From positions 28,846-92,845 of IMG/VR virus record IMGVR_UViG_3300042691_021691: a stretch of DNA of 64,000 nt; one strand, 5' to 3'. The stretch comes from a virus. Of the stretch, positions 26,013-36,933 are shown piece after piece. Numbering within the stretch: the first letter of the stretch is position 1; every line of letters starts with the position of its first letter. Made by a program: the position numbers and the translations under genes. The notes beneath the pieces were generated by a model. It was given only the letters and a program-made list of their open reading frames with translations, was not told the origin of the DNA and searched no databases.

Positions 26013-26927
26013 ATGACTGATATTATCACTTTTCTATCCAAAAAATTAGGTAGATATAAGGCACATCCAAATAGTGAATATTATTTCACTTGTCCCTTTT
26101 GCCACCATTCTAAAGCTAAGTTTGCAGTAAACGTAGCTAAGGATAAGTGGCATTGTTGGCATTGTGGATCAAGTGGCAAAACAATTTTTAATTTGGTTAG
26201 AGTTCTAGATTTAAGCAAAAGTGAGATAGACGAGCTACGAGAACTACTTGGTAATTCACCAAAATTAAAAATATACAAAGAAAACACGGATAAAGTCGAA
26301 CTCAGATTACCGGCAGAATTTAAACCGCTATGGAAAGTTAATAATTCTATTGAATACAAGCATGCGCTGGCATATTTGAGGAATAGAAATATTAGTATGG
26401 TGGATATTATTCGTTACAGAATGGGATATTGTGAGACTGGAAATTTCGCTCACAGAATTATTATTCCTTCATATGATGCGGATAATAAACTTAATTATTT
26501 TGTAGCCAGATCGTATTTCGATGCAAATATGAAGTATAAAAACCCAACCGTCAGTAAGAATATAATTTGCTTTGAGAGTTTTATTAATTGGAATCTGCCT
26601 GTTGTCTTGTGTGAAGGTGTATTCGATGCAATTTCCGTGCGCCAGAACGCAATTCCATTGTTAGGTAAGCATTTGCCTAAAAAACTGGAGCTTGCGTTAT
26701 TAAAAAATAAAGTAAAGACGGTGTATGTATGCTTGGATAAAGATGCAGAATCGGAAGCAATGAAACTAGAAAATAAACTAAAGCAATATGATATTAATGT
26801 ATACAGAGTATCAATTGCTACGGGAGATGCGGGAGAGATTGGATTTACAAAGGTATGGGAATTTATTAAGAATTCCAAATCTACTAGCTTTAAAGAATTG
26901 ATAGAAAACAAATTATCTAATGTGTAG
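26013..26927 (+). CDS. DNA primase (Zn-finger plus TOPRIM)
   Basis: 304 residues. The N-terminal CHC2-like zinc finger has Cys27, Cys30, Cys48 and Cys51 (CPFC and CWHC). A TOPRIM core follows: LCEGVFDA with Glu201, then the VCLDKDAES strand with Asp242/Asp244. The protein is shorter than T4 gp61 (342) but has both the template-recognition and catalytic modules. It would synthesise RNA primers for lagging strand synthesis; the partner helicase gp41 is outside the window. It starts within or right after a sigma70 promoter, with the next gene 6 nt downstream. Confidence 0.85.
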   Translation: MTDIITFLSKKLGRYKAHPNSEYYFTCPFCHHSKAKFAVNVAKDKWHCWHCGSSGKTIFNLVRVLDLSKSEIDELRELLGNSPKLKIYKENTDKVELRLPAEFKPLWKVNNSIEYKHALAYLRNRNISMVDIIRYRMGYCETGNFAHRIIIPSYDADNKLNYFVARSYFDANMKYKNPTVSKNIICFESFINWNLPVVLCEGVFDAISVRQNAIPLLGKHLPKKLELALLKNKVKTVYVCLDKDAESEAMKLENKLKQYDINVYRVSIATGDAGEIGFTKVWEFIKNSKSTSFKELIENKLSNV

Positions 26928-26933
26928 GTTATT

Positions 26934-29900
26934 ATGAAAATTAAAGTTCCATTTAAAAAATTAGAACGTATTGCACACTTAGCAGATGTTCATATTAGAT
27001 TATATAAGCGACACGATGAATATAAAGAATGTTTTGCTAAATTGTATGAACAAATTAAAACCTCCGACTTAACATCGGGGGTAATTGTCGTAGCTGGTGA
27101 TATAGTTCACGCAAAAACGGATATGTCTCCTGAAATGGTTGCCTTAGCATCTGAGTTTTTTAAATCATTGGCAGATATAGCACCCACGCTTGTAATCGCG
27201 GGGAATCATGATTTTAATATGGCTAATGCAAATAGATTGGATAGCTTATCACCAATTATTGAACTAATAAATCACCCTAATTTACATTATCTGCGAGATA
27301 GTGGTATTTATAAAGTAGCGGATACAGACTTTGCGGTATTTTCTATAGTAGATGGCAAAGATAAATGGCCTGGTGTAAAAGATTGTACGGCAAAAAATAA
27401 GATCGCACTATATCATGGACCTGTATACGGAGCCAACACAGGTACTAATTTCACAGTAACGTCTAGACATGTAGAAGCACAAGCATTCGATGGGTTTGAT
27501 GCGGTATTGTTAGGAGATATTCATACGTATCAGATACTACAGCAACGGGATATAAAAGAAAAGAAGCCTATCATAGTATATTCGTCGTCGTTAATTCAAC
27601 AAAACCACGGAGAATTGTTAAATAATCATGGATGGTGTCTGTGGGAGGTTGCTAATTTCGCCCATAAGTTTATAGAATTACCAAACGACTATGGATTTTA
27701 CACCTTCGAATGTACAGACAACGCAAAACTGCCTGTTCTACCAATTAAAAATGTAAGACTACGTATTTTCACGGGCGATGTCGATAGTGTATCTGTCAAA
27801 AAATTAATTGCTGCATTCAAAAAGAATTATAATGTAGTTGAATTAACTACAAACAAGCATAGATATGATGGGATTATCAAGCCTAAAACTGCAAAGCATA
27901 CCGAATTATTAGATGTAACGAACGTAAATATTCAAAATTCATTGATAACAGAATATTTAAATAACGCTTCGGCAGATATAGATGATAAGATAGTTGAAGA
28001 AATTTTACAAATTAATTCAAATGCCAACAATCAATTGAAGCATGGCGACTATTCACGTAGCATTCAATGGCGACCAATTGAATTTAATTTCTCAAATATG
28101 TTTTCATATGGAGAAAACAATAAGATTACATTTGATAATATGAAAGGTGTCTATGGAATATTTGCACCTAACGCCAGTGGCAAAAGTTCTATAATGGATG
28201 CGTTGATGTTTTGTCTATACGACAAGACTCCACGTGCATCTCGGGCAGGACACGTAATGAACAATAGAAAGAATACCTTCGACTGCCAGTTGACGTTGCA
28301 AATAAGCAATACGATATATGTTATCAAAAAAAGAGGAACTAGAAAGAAGGGAAATGAAGTAAAAGTTGATGTAGAATTTTTACGACAAGAGCTAGATGGC
28401 ACATTTGTAGCTCTAACAGGCCAAGAACGTAGAGATACCAACTCAATCATTCGTTCTTACATAGGAACGTATGAAGATTTTATTTTAACAACGTTTACAA
28501 ATAATATGTCGGGTGCATTGTTTATAGATACTTCGCATTCCGAGCGCAAGGATTTGTTGTCTCAATTTATGGGACTCAATATTTTTGATAAATTGCATGA
28601 AATTGCCAACGAAGAAAGTAAGCAATTGGCTGCGATTATTAAAAAATTTAATAAGACCGACATTTCTGATAAATTAGTCAGTGTGCAGAACGCAATTGAA
28701 AAATTACAGATGGAAGAAACCACAGTAATTAAAAAATTAGATTATATTAAATCTATTTTATCGGATAGCGAAGTTACAAAAAGTTTATTGCTCCGAGATT
28801 TATTGCCATTAGCAAAAGATTTAGAAGATCCTGATCTACTAAACACAAAAAAGGCAAAATATGAAACACAAATTCAATCCAACTTAACAGAAACGGATGC
28901 ATTAAAAGATAAGCTAGTTAAATTAATAGATTTAGAAAATAAACTGATACAGTCTACGGAGGCGGTGGATTTTGACGAATTGCAGAAAACTATAGCAAGT
29001 ATGCAAGCAATTCAAAATAAAATTACACAGCTACAGAATAAAAAGAAACAGTTGTCAGTTTCTATTATCGAAACGGAGCGATTGATTTCAAAGTTATCGG
29101 ATATTAAGTATAATAAAGAATGCGATATTTGTATACAAAATAATATTACATTTATCGATGAATTATCCGAGTCTAAGACAAAACTTGAAGATTTATCCGC
29201 ACAAATTATGACTATTGATTTGGAAGTAGAAGCATTAGCTCCTAAAATTCAAAATATGGATGTTATGACAGATGCATTTAATGAATATACTACTAATTTA
29301 AATAAATTAACTAGAATAGATGCGGAAAAGACCAAAGTATCATCGTCTATAGACTCCTTAAATTCTTTTATACAATTGTTGTATAAAAATATTGAAGATG
29401 TCGATTTTATGATACAGGAATACAATAACAATTTGGATGCTATTTCGCACAATAAACAAATAGAATCCAAATTGGTTATAGCAGAATATGATATTTCTTC
29501 AAATAAAAAGCAAATTGATAAGATACAATCAACTATATTGGATGTCTCATCGGAATTAAAAGTTGCCAAGAATATAAAATCCACGATGTTAACCGAGATG
29601 TCTGAGATGGAGGAAACCGAGCGCAAATTTAATATTTACAAGCATTATTTACAAGCTACGGGTAGGGATGGCATTCCAAGAATGTTGTTATCTAAAGTGG
29701 TACCAACTATCCAGAACGAAATAAATACAATATTATCGCAGCTGGTTGGATTTACTATTACCTTAGAGATGGAAGGTAAAAATATAAATGCATATTTAAA
29801 TTACGATCACGAGCGAGTTTGGCCTTTGGAAAATTGTTCTGGAATGGAACGATTTATTAGCGGAATTGCTATGAGAGTAGCTTTGCTAAATGCCTCCAAT

Positions 29901-30107
29901 TTGCCAAAAAGTAACTTCTTGTTGATAGATGAAGGATTTGGTACCTTAGATTCTGACCATTTATCTTCGATGCAGACACTTTTTAGCCTACTAAAGTCTC
30001 AATTTGAATTTATTTTGATAGTTAGCCATCTAGATACGGCTCGTGATATGGTAGATAATTCTTTAGAAATTAGGCACAAAGATGGGTATAGTTACATAAA
30101 CATTTAA
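26934..30107 (+). CDS. Fused Mre11-Rad50-type nuclease/ATPase (gp47-gp46 fusion, SbcDC-like)
   Basis: 1057 residues in one reading frame. The N-terminal Mre11 phosphodiesterase has the order DVH (18-20), GDIVHAK, GNHDF, LYHGP and GDIHTYQ, the metal-binding motifs. After a middle linker, the Rad50/SMC-type ATPase starts around 385: Walker A in APNASGKSS (Lys417), a long coiled coil with a Zn-hook-like CDIC at 730-733, the signature SGMERFISG, Walker B LLIDEG (Asp999, Glu1000) and the SHLD H-loop. T4 and nearly all relatives encode these as separate genes 47 and 46. The complex resects DNA ends for recombination-dependent replication. No internal stop or frameshift is present. Confidence 0.9.
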   Translation: MKIKVPFKKLERIAHLADVHIRLYKRHDEYKECFAKLYEQIKTSDLTSGVIVVAGDIVHAKTDMSPEMVALASEFFKSLADIAPTLVIAGNHDFNMANANRLDSLSPIIELINHPNLHYLRDSGIYKVADTDFAVFSIVDGKDKWPGVKDCTAKNKIALYHGPVYGANTGTNFTVTSRHVEAQAFDGFDAVLLGDIHTYQILQQRDIKEKKPIIVYSSSLIQQNHGELLNNHGWCLWEVANFAHKFIELPNDYGFYTFECTDNAKLPVLPIKNVRLRIFTGDVDSVSVKKLIAAFKKNYNVVELTTNKHRYDGIIKPKTAKHTELLDVTNVNIQNSLITEYLNNASADIDDKIVEEILQINSNANNQLKHGDYSRSIQWRPIEFNFSNMFSYGENNKITFDNMKGVYGIFAPNASGKSSIMDALMFCLYDKTPRASRAGHVMNNRKNTFDCQLTLQISNTIYVIKKRGTRKKGNEVKVDVEFLRQELDGTFVALTGQERRDTNSIIRSYIGTYEDFILTTFTNNMSGALFIDTSHSERKDLLSQFMGLNIFDKLHEIANEESKQLAAIIKKFNKTDISDKLVSVQNAIEKLQMEETTVIKKLDYIKSILSDSEVTKSLLLRDLLPLAKDLEDPDLLNTKKAKYETQIQSNLTETDALKDKLVKLIDLENKLIQSTEAVDFDELQKTIASMQAIQNKITQLQNKKKQLSVSIIETERLISKLSDIKYNKECDICIQNNITFIDELSESKTKLEDLSAQIMTIDLEVEALAPKIQNMDVMTDAFNEYTTNLNKLTRIDAEKTKVSSSIDSLNSFIQLLYKNIEDVDFMIQEYNNNLDAISHNKQIESKLVIAEYDISSNKKQIDKIQSTILDVSSELKVAKNIKSTMLTEMSEMEETERKFNIYKHYLQATGRDGIPRMLLSKVVPTIQNEINTILSQLVGFTITLEMEGKNINAYLNYDHERVWPLENCSGMERFISGIAMRVALLNASNLPKSNFLLIDEGFGTLDSDHLSSMQTLFSLLKSQFEFILIVSHLDTARDMVDNSLEIRHKDGYSYINI

Positions 30108-30115
30108 TATTTATA
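30108..30115 (+). promoter_or_regulatory. TATTTATA late-promoter-like octamer before collagen-like fibre
   Basis: The octamer begins on the last base of the stop codon of the fused recombination gene and lies 30 nt upstream of the ATG at 30146. A six-bp hairpin (30116-30121 with 30131-30136, one G-U) follows directly. Confidence 0.5.
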
Positions 30116-30145
30116 GGTTGCAGATATTTTGTAACCAGGAATACT

Positions 30146-33100
30146 ATGCCAAGACAAAGAAAAGTATCTTTTAATCAAAAGTTAGTAACATATGACGTTT
30201 TAATTGAAGATACTTCCGAAAATTCACAGTATTTTAAAGTATCACAATTCCCAGAAGTGTTTACCGGCGGTAAGAATGGATTTCTAATCGCCGGTACACC
30301 ATTTCTATTGCCAAATTCTAGCGTTTTGGTCGAAGTTGTAAATTCTGAAAATCAAACAATATATCACCAGGCTATACAAAATTACACAGAAGGTGCCTCG
30401 AAATTAATATCATTCGAAGTATACAATGATACAAAGCCAGGATTATATAAAGTAATTTTATTAGGGCAGGCTAGGTATTTTCTCAATGGAGCATCTATTC
30501 CTGATAATTGGAATAATAAGTATAATGTTCGATGGTCGCGTGACGTAATTATAGAACCGCGCAGACGAAATACAGCCCCAATCAGATTTTTAAACCAACC
30601 TAGGTTAATTTTAGATGATGAACAGATCATTTATATTCCATCGTCATCATATACAGTTGTATCAGAACCAATCAATGCTAAATTATACCCTAGATATAAG
30701 TCGTCTCTGGTAGGCGGGTATAGTATTGAAGCGGTTAGCGGAAGTATTTTCTCAGGATCTATAACGGATTCCGCTACATTAGTTGGAGAAATAACAGCGT
30801 CAAACGCCACTAGCGGAGAAGTATATACTAAAGCTATAAATTTACAGTTAGATAAAATATTAAATTCTACACATGCTGAATGTACAAGTTCGCTTATACA
30901 ATTTAAAGACTATCTAGAATATCTTGATATAAAATCGGGAAGTTATTCATATTTTTCTGCACAGGATGGTGTAACATATAATATAACTTCATCGGTCGTA
31001 TTGCAATATCCGGTGTTAACTATAAATGATTCCGCACTGCTAGATACAGGATCATACGCTAAAATACGATTTGTTAATTTAGAAACTGCAACCGGCGAAA
31101 TATACAAAACCAATCTTTCATACAAAATCGCAGGTACTACTGGGGAATTTATAAGTGTTGCAAGAACTCCCATTCAAGTTTCCGAACTATTTGTAACATC
31201 ATCTACAATTGGCGATTATCATATTGGTAAATTTGTTAGCGGTGCATTGCGAGATACTAAAACACATTGGTATGCGGCACCGATTACCTCAAGTGGAAAT
31301 ATAACATATCCATATTCTGCATCGGGATTATATCTAACGGCATCAAACGTATATGGATTGGAATATGATGCGTCTGAATTATTCAATGGAGTATATCCTA
31401 TCGTTCCACTGACTGGATCATATATACCTCCTTATGTGTTCGGTACAAAGGATGCGTTTACATTATTTGCTACTTCGCAATATACGTTACAATTCAACGC
31501 AGTATACTCTTTATACACCGGATCGACAAGACTCAGCGATACTAGTGGTCAATTATACGTTTATCTGGCACCGACATCAGAATCTAGAATACTAGATACA
31601 AATCCTCTTGGGCAACTTATAGGTACCATAACACCGAACGATGGGACCGATAAGCAATATTTTGATGGCGTTTCATTTAATTTCAATCCGCAAGTAGTAG
31701 ATTCGGGAAGCGTAACATTTAGATTTTTAGCTACCAGTGGATTCTGGAAGTTTTCAAACATTACATTAAAGCCTGCCGAAGAATTTGCGTTCAATCCGGA
31801 CGAATCAATTATATTGATTCCAAATTTAGTGGATGGTAAGAGTTTAATTTATAAAGCAGAATTTTTTGATATAAATAACAATTCTACAAAGATTGAAGTA
31901 TTATCTGAACCTGTATATTTCGCTGGACCTAGAAAATATTTGACATCGGCTACCGTAGGTGCTTCTTCATTAGATGGATTAACTGATGTTACATTAAGTT
32001 CACCAACGCCTGGTCAAATTCTAGCATATAATGGAAGTCAATGGATTAACGCTGCAAACAGTGGTGCAACGGGGATACAAGGGGCGACAGGTCCCACTGG
32101 AATAAGAGGAGCAACTGGAATACAAGGTCCCACAGGACCTCAAGGAACCACAGGACCTACGGGCATTCAAGGTCCTACAGGTGCACAAGGTATACAAGGA
32201 CTCACAGGAACTACAGGACCCACTGGTATTCAAGGAACTACCGGACCCACTGGTATCCAAGGTCCAACGGGTATCCAAGGATTAACGGGCACTACAGGAC
32301 CTACCGGTGTTCAAGGTACCACAGGACCCACCGGTATACAAGGACCTACTGGTATTCAAGGATCTACTGGACCTCAAGGCACAACTGGTCCAACTGGTAT
32401 TCAAGGTCCAACGGGTGCACAAGGTATCCAGGGAACACAAGGAACTACGGGACCTACTGGATTACAAGGAACTACCGGACCTACCGGCATTCAAGGATTA
32501 ACCGGTGCTACTGGACCACAAGGAATTACAGGCCCAACAGGCCCAAATATACCTGGGTTAGTATCGTCATCCACATTCTCATCCCCTTCCCAGGGAACAG
32601 TTAGAGCAGTAATAAATTCAACAACAACTGATGTAGATACCGGACTGCAAACAGGCGATAGTCCAACCTTCGCAGGATTAACAGTTGATACAAATACACT
32701 ATATGTAGACGCGACAAACGACAGAGTGGGCATAGGAACCACCGTTCCAATTACAAAATTGGATATTAGAGGTGGTATACTTCGTACAAATACAAGAGTA
32801 GACGGTGGACAGAATTATCCTATGGGACATTATACTCCAGGAGAAACTGTATTTGAAATTGATTCAACGTGGAGTGAAGCGGAACTTCAGGAATACTTTA
32901 ACTCCTCCGCAGTAACATGGGCAAATGATTCCACTTCACCAGGCGGATATGCAATTTCTATAGCAGGCGCGGTAAATGTGGGAAATGGACCATACGGATC
33001 TGGATTTCCATACATTCCTGTAGATCAAGACGATGTATTTTATATGGAATGTTGGATCAAAAACACATCAGGAACTAATACCCATTATATGGGATCTATT

Positions 33101-33493
33101 GATTATAATTCATCGTTTACAAGCTTGGGAGGTAATCCTGGTTCATTTGGATATTGGGTTATGAGTAATACAAATCCAGGAGCATCATGGACAAGAGTAT
33201 CTGGATATATTGCAGGATTTGGTACTTCTACGGGACAATTCGTTGTGGGAACGAAATATTGGACTCCACAAGCATTGTTTAATTACACAGGCGGAGGTAC
33301 GTGTTATATTTCTGGATGGAAAGCTATAAATGTAACTGCCCGTGGTAATAGATATTTTATAAGTGGTAGCGTTGGTGTGGGCACGACAAGTCCCTCATAT
33401 ACACTTGATGTGAATGGTACAACTAGATCTTCAATAATGAGAGCACCTACGGCATTGGTGATTCCTGTAGGAACCAATATGTATGCTACGTAG
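30146..33493 (+). CDS. Collagen-like tail fibre/appendage protein
   Basis: 1115 residues. Residues 1-625 are beta-rich (several Ser/Gly-rich Ig-like or solenoid repeats). A Gly-x-y collagen-like stretch covers about residues 640-801 (54 triplets; many GPTGIQ and GPTGPQ repeats). It is followed by the linker NIPGLVSSS, two short Val-Gly-Ile-Gly-Thr motifs (VGIGTT and [16 protein letters not shown]) and a C-terminal 230-residue domain that looks like a carbohydrate-binding beta-sandwich. The same NIPGLVS linker closes the collagen region of the last gene. It is probably a trimeric fibre with a receptor-binding tip. SD CAGGAA. Confidence 0.75.
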   Translation: MPRQRKVSFNQKLVTYDVLIEDTSENSQYFKVSQFPEVFTGGKNGFLIAGTPFLLPNSSVLVEVVNSENQTIYHQAIQNYTEGASKLISFEVYNDTKPGLYKVILLGQARYFLNGASIPDNWNNKYNVRWSRDVIIEPRRRNTAPIRFLNQPRLILDDEQIIYIPSSSYTVVSEPINAKLYPRYKSSLVGGYSIEAVSGSIFSGSITDSATLVGEITASNATSGEVYTKAINLQLDKILNSTHAECTSSLIQFKDYLEYLDIKSGSYSYFSAQDGVTYNITSSVVLQYPVLTINDSALLDTGSYAKIRFVNLETATGEIYKTNLSYKIAGTTGEFISVARTPIQVSELFVTSSTIGDYHIGKFVSGALRDTKTHWYAAPITSSGNITYPYSASGLYLTASNVYGLEYDASELFNGVYPIVPLTGSYIPPYVFGTKDAFTLFATSQYTLQFNAVYSLYTGSTRLSDTSGQLYVYLAPTSESRILDTNPLGQLIGTITPNDGTDKQYFDGVSFNFNPQVVDSGSVTFRFLATSGFWKFSNITLKPAEEFAFNPDESIILIPNLVDGKSLIYKAEFFDINNNSTKIEVLSEPVYFAGPRKYLTSATVGASSLDGLTDVTLSSPTPGQILAYNGSQWINAANSGATGIQGATGPTGIRGATGIQGPTGPQGTTGPTGIQGPTGAQGIQGLTGTTGPTGIQGTTGPTGIQGPTGIQGLTGTTGPTGVQGTTGPTGIQGPTGIQGSTGPQGTTGPTGIQGPTGAQGIQGTQGTTGPTGLQGTTGPTGIQGLTGATGPQGITGPTGPNIPGLVSSSTFSSPSQGTVRAVINSTTTDVDTGLQTGDSPTFAGLTVDTNTLYVDATNDRVGIGTTVPITKLDIRGGILRTNTRVDGGQNYPMGHYTPGETVFEIDSTWSEAELQEYFNSSAVTWANDSTSPGGYAISIAGAVNVGNGPYGSGFPYIPVDQDDVFYMECWIKNTSGTNTHYMGSIDYNSSFTSLGGNPGSFGYWVMSNTNPGASWTRVSGYIAGFGTSTGQFVVGTKYWTPQALFNYTGGGTCYISGWKAINVTARGNRYFISGSVGVGTTSPSYTLDVNGTTRSSIMRAPTALVIPVGTNMYAT
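32063..32548 (+). repeat. Collagen-like Gly-x-y repeat tract, 54 triplets
   Basis: 54 consecutive Gly-x-y codon triplets (162 residues) are rich in Pro-Thr, Ile-Gln and Thr-Thr. The near-identical 9- to 18-nt units make this a recombination-prone tract. Confidence 0.9.
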
Positions 33494-33504
33494 TAGTTTG
33501 GTTA

Positions 33505-33512
33505 TATTTATA
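33505..33512 (+). promoter_or_regulatory. TATTTATA late-promoter-like octamer
   Basis: The octamer is located 23 nt before ATG 33536, the first gene of the block leading to terminase. It sits in the 42-nt gap after the fibre gene. Confidence 0.5.
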
Positions 33513-33535
33513 TACGAACACTTACAGTGAAATAT

Positions 33536-35695
33536 ATGAAATTTACTATATTAGAAGCCAACAATTCTTCAAATGATGATGCATTCAATAAAACTATATC
33601 AATTATGCAGATGATAGACAAGCATAATGAAATAGTTTCTGAGTTAGATGAAGAATCAAAGAAAAATTGCACCATTAGTTATACCGATTCCCCAAAAGCT
33701 ATGCGGAAAAAGTGCAAGCATGCCAGAAAAACTGGATATTTTCATATTCCATTGTATATGACGTTGTTTCCAAAGCATACTGAACCATCAACCACTGATA
33801 ATTCATCTGGCGAAACTGATAGTGGTTCCGCAGAAGGTGGAGATTCTGGTATGGCTACCGAAGAAATTATAACGGATGCAGAATCTAGTACTGAACGGGT
33901 TCGTAGATACTATAAGCGCCATCCTAAGAAAGTTAAGCAATACTTGCGTAAAACTGTAAAGGATAGAGCAGCTAGAAACCGTGATCGTAGAAAGGCTGTA
34001 AAGAAATATGGCAAATCCAAAATGAAAAACCACGATGTGCATCACCCAAATGGTGCCAAGAATGGTAACTGGAAGCTAGCTAGAAAGGATCATGGTAGAG
34101 ATACCAAGGATATGCAGAAGCGCAAAGCACAAGCGTTGGCTAAGATGAAGCAGAAGGCGCCACGACCAGCCGCTGCTCCTAAAGAAAAGCCAACGCCAGT
34201 AAAGAAATTAACATTCACCGCGCACATTTTCAAAAATTTGTCTCTTACGTTCGATGATGTTATCAAGATATTAGGCAGAGGGCTTGGAGAATTGCTAGGA
34301 ATGGGATCAAAGATAACGGATAAGCTATCGCGTGAGACCGTTACTATGACTGTAAAAAATGGAAAGCTATTATTAATTAAAAATAAGAGTGATGTGGCAG
34401 ATGTAGATAAGACAGGAGTATCTTCTAAGCAATATATCGATGCATTTGATGGTGATAAGCATCTAAAAACATCTATTGCCCAGACATTAGTAGATTTGGA
34501 GAAGATGATTCGAGCGGAAGGGAACACCGACGCAATGAAATCGGTGTTTGACAACGGGAAGAAGTTTATTTCATTCGATGTATATACTTCATCAGAAAAT
34601 AATATAACTCCAAGCAATAAAAATTTTGTAGTATTTAAAGATGTGGTGTCATATAACGAAGATTATAAAACTGATGCTACGTTAGAAAACGCCAGCAAGT
34701 TTATTATTAGTAATATGCTAAAGTATCAATACGCATTAGATCCAAATAAAGTTAATAATATCTATTTTAGCGAAGAGCAAACATACAAATTAGAAGCACA
34801 AATAAAAAAATTGGCAGCTTCTATGGAAAAGTTGGCATCCGAATATGAATTGACATCGGAAGATACACTTAGAGATTATTTAGTTCAAGTATGCAACGAA
34901 TTACTGATCAAATTAGAAAATGAAAATGATCTAGAGTTCACAGAACAAGAAAAAAATGATATCTTGTATCGATGGGTGGATAAAGAGGAGTTTGATTTAG
35001 ATACTCTTGATGATAAGAAGAAGGATGCCATTAAAAAATATGAAAAGGATGCGTTAAAGCAAGATATAATCGATGGTATGTCAAATATACAATCGGTCAT
35101 ATTAAAGGGATCGGTATTATTATTGCAAAGAATAAACAATACACTGGTGGGCAGCATACCACATAAGAAGAAAATCATCAATCAAGAAGTTTCAAAATCA
35201 GTTGATGCCTTGAATGACGCATATCTAGAAGGAAAGGATGTATACGAAACTCTCCAACGAGAATTAAAACGCTTAAAGTCAGTAGAAATAGAAACTGATG
35301 AGATAGTTTTCTATTACGATGGTGAATTTTATGTATTTTCTAAAGATTCATCATTAATTGGTGGATTGGATCAACTAGTTCCTAAAGATGCAGGAGATTC
35401 TACAGAATTAACCACCAATAAGAAAAAGAAAAAGGGTAATGCCAAGAATTCAATGAAAGGAATTCTGGCAAATTTATTCAAACAAGGGATACGAATTACC
35501 AATCCAAAGACAGGGCAACCTATTTATTTAAGAACGGCATTAGGATATGGACCTGGGCATCCTGCATATGATGCTGCACGAGAATGGTTAAAGAATAACG
35601 TTAAAGGAATTCCATTATTTAGAGATCCATCTGTCGCAATTTTACATAAACGACCACAATCAAAGGGATATAACAAGTATGGTTACTTCGAATGA
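33536..35695 (+). CDS. Large basic/acidic protein with HNH-like segment, unknown function
   Basis: 719 residues from ATG 33536 (a GTG nine nt upstream is possible). An N-terminal helical domain is followed by an acidic Ser-rich linker and a very basic stretch at about 130-225 (RRYYKRHPKKVKQYL, then DVHHPNGAKNGNWKLARKDH). The DVHHPN...NW element is reminiscent of HNH motifs but incomplete. The rest is helical and charged, ending in RTALGYGPGHPAYDAAREWL and a basic tail. It overlaps the next gene by 17 nt. It could be a head-associated or DNA-binding internal virion protein. No firm family. Confidence 0.55.
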   Translation: MKFTILEANNSSNDDAFNKTISIMQMIDKHNEIVSELDEESKKNCTISYTDSPKAMRKKCKHARKTGYFHIPLYMTLFPKHTEPSTTDNSSGETDSGSAEGGDSGMATEEIITDAESSTERVRRYYKRHPKKVKQYLRKTVKDRAARNRDRRKAVKKYGKSKMKNHDVHHPNGAKNGNWKLARKDHGRDTKDMQKRKAQALAKMKQKAPRPAAAPKEKPTPVKKLTFTAHIFKNLSLTFDDVIKILGRGLGELLGMGSKITDKLSRETVTMTVKNGKLLLIKNKSDVADVDKTGVSSKQYIDAFDGDKHLKTSIAQTLVDLEKMIRAEGNTDAMKSVFDNGKKFISFDVYTSSENNITPSNKNFVVFKDVVSYNEDYKTDATLENASKFIISNMLKYQYALDPNKVNNIYFSEEQTYKLEAQIKKLAASMEKLASEYELTSEDTLRDYLVQVCNELLIKLENENDLEFTEQEKNDILYRWVDKEEFDLDTLDDKKKDAIKKYEKDALKQDIIDGMSNIQSVILKGSVLLLQRINNTLVGSIPHKKKIINQEVSKSVDALNDAYLEGKDVYETLQRELKRLKSVEIETDEIVFYYDGEFYVFSKDSSLIGGLDQLVPKDAGDSTELTTNKKKKKGNAKNSMKGILANLFKQGIRITNPKTGQPIYLRTALGYGPGHPAYDAAREWLKNNVKGIPLFRDPSVAILHKRPQSKGYNKYGYFE

Positions 35696-36242
35696 TCAAA
35701 TCAATGATGCAAGAAGAAAGATTAATGAAATAATTAATAAGGAAGAAAGCAGAATCGTAGTCGGGTGGCGTCCTACCGATATTGATAGAAAAGAAGGTGA
35801 CGTTTGGGAAGAAGCTGGTCGTAAATGGACTGTAAAAAATGGAATTAAACAATCCGTTACAAAGTTAGATGACGCAAAAACACCTTGGTGGTGCCCACAA
35901 TGCAGTAAACCTCTCAATCATAGAATTGATGTTAAGTTTTGGGGTATCCGTGGTAAGTGTATGGAATGTGTAACGGCAGAAGAAACCGAGTTAAAGAGAC
36001 TTGGTTTATATAAAGAATACGAAGAGAGTAAAGTAAAAGCAAATTACATAGCTACGTTGAAAGATAAGCTTCAAGAATTGGAACATTTACGAGATACAGT
36101 ATCGGCTCCGGAGATTGTACACGCCGATGAAGAGAAAATTTTAATGATTGAGAAGTGGAACGTAGATGTTAATAAGTTGCGAGCAGATATACAAGAGGAT
36201 ATTGATAAACTATATGCGGCGTTAGCCGAAGTGGATGTATAA
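35679..36242 (+). CDS. Zinc-ribbon-like protein upstream of terminase
   Basis: 187 residues. WWCPQCSKPLNHRIDVKFW followed by GKCMECV forms a CxxC..CxxC zinc-ribbon (about residues 71-91), preceded by a WEEAGRKWTVKNGI beta-hairpin. The C-terminal half is a coiled coil (LKDKLQELEHLRDTV, then VNKLRADIQEDIDKLY). The ATG overlaps the previous gene by 17 nt. Position upstream of terminase suggests a packaging or head role, perhaps small-terminase-like in DNA binding, but this is inference. Zn-binding is well supported. Confidence 0.6.
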   Translation: MVTSNDQINDARRKINEIINKEESRIVVGWRPTDIDRKEGDVWEEAGRKWTVKNGIKQSVTKLDDAKTPWWCPQCSKPLNHRIDVKFWGIRGKCMECVTAEETELKRLGLYKEYEESKVKANYIATLKDKLQELEHLRDTVSAPEIVHADEEKILMIEKWNVDVNKLRADIQEDIDKLYAALAEVDV

Positions 36243-36243
36243 A

Positions 36244-36930
36244 ATGAAAATATTAGAATCTTTATTAAAATTTGGCGCAGGATTCGATAAATTAACCGCA
36301 ATTGGAAAATATGCGGTGATTGGAGTGGCTATATTTTTAATTTCATATATGTTTGGGAAGTCAAACAGTAAAAATGAGTTTGCGGAGTTTCAAGCTAAAT
36401 ATGAAGAATATCAACGAACTTCGCAGAATGCAATTAAATATAGCGATTCATTGAAAACAGAAGTTAATTCTCTGCGAGATCAAAATACAAAGAAGGATTC
36501 TACAATTAAAACTTTAACAATTTCTATCTCGTTTAAAAACAAGGAACGAGCGCAGCTTAGAAATTCACTTGCTAGTTTAGAAAATAGAATAGATTCATCG
36601 GTAGCCAATGCAGATACGGCAACACTGTTGGTATTGAAAGATTCTGCTATCGTAAACTTAAAGGCGCAAGTAGAAACTGCCGATTCTGTGATTGTTCAAC
36701 AAGAATCTGTAGTAAAATTACAAAATGAAAAGATTGTAAATTTAAATTCTGCGCTATTATTATCCGAGACCAGAGCAGATAGTCTCACAAAAGTATTACA
36801 AGCATTACCAACGACACCAAAGAATCCAGATAAGTTTTTGTTTGGATTATTACCGAAGCCAAGCAGAACAGTAGTTGCGGTGGTATCATTTGCTAGTGGA
36901 GCAATATTAGCATCTCAATTAAGAAGATAA
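36244..36930 (+). CDS. Membrane-anchored coiled-coil protein (spanin-like layout)
   Basis: 228 residues. A membrane helix lies at about 20-41 (YAVIGVAIFLISYMF). It is followed by 150 residues of coiled coil rich in Ser, Asn, Lys and Glu, and a second short hydrophobic stretch near the C-terminus (VVAVVSFASGAILASQL). ATG 36244 is used since it follows the preceding stop by one base. The single-anchor plus periplasmic coiled coil resembles i-spanins, but the second hydrophobic segment could also point to another membrane protein. Unrecognised. Confidence 0.5.
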   Translation: MKILESLLKFGAGFDKLTAIGKYAVIGVAIFLISYMFGKSNSKNEFAEFQAKYEEYQRTSQNAIKYSDSLKTEVNSLRDQNTKKDSTIKTLTISISFKNKERAQLRNSLASLENRIDSSVANADTATLLVLKDSAIVNLKAQVETADSVIVQQESVVKLQNEKIVNLNSALLLSETRADSLTKVLQALPTTPKNPDKFLFGLLPKPSRTVVAVVSFASGAILASQLRR

Positions 36931-36933
36931 TAT

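Noticed and set aside
32021-32501. Antisense and alternative-frame ORFs over the shorter collagen tract
   Set aside because: Repeat artefacts of the Gly-x-y coding sequence; the main frame has clear protein features.
34090-34617. 175-codon antisense ORF
   Set aside because: Lies fully inside the 719-residue gene, without SD or promoter; composition is a shadow.
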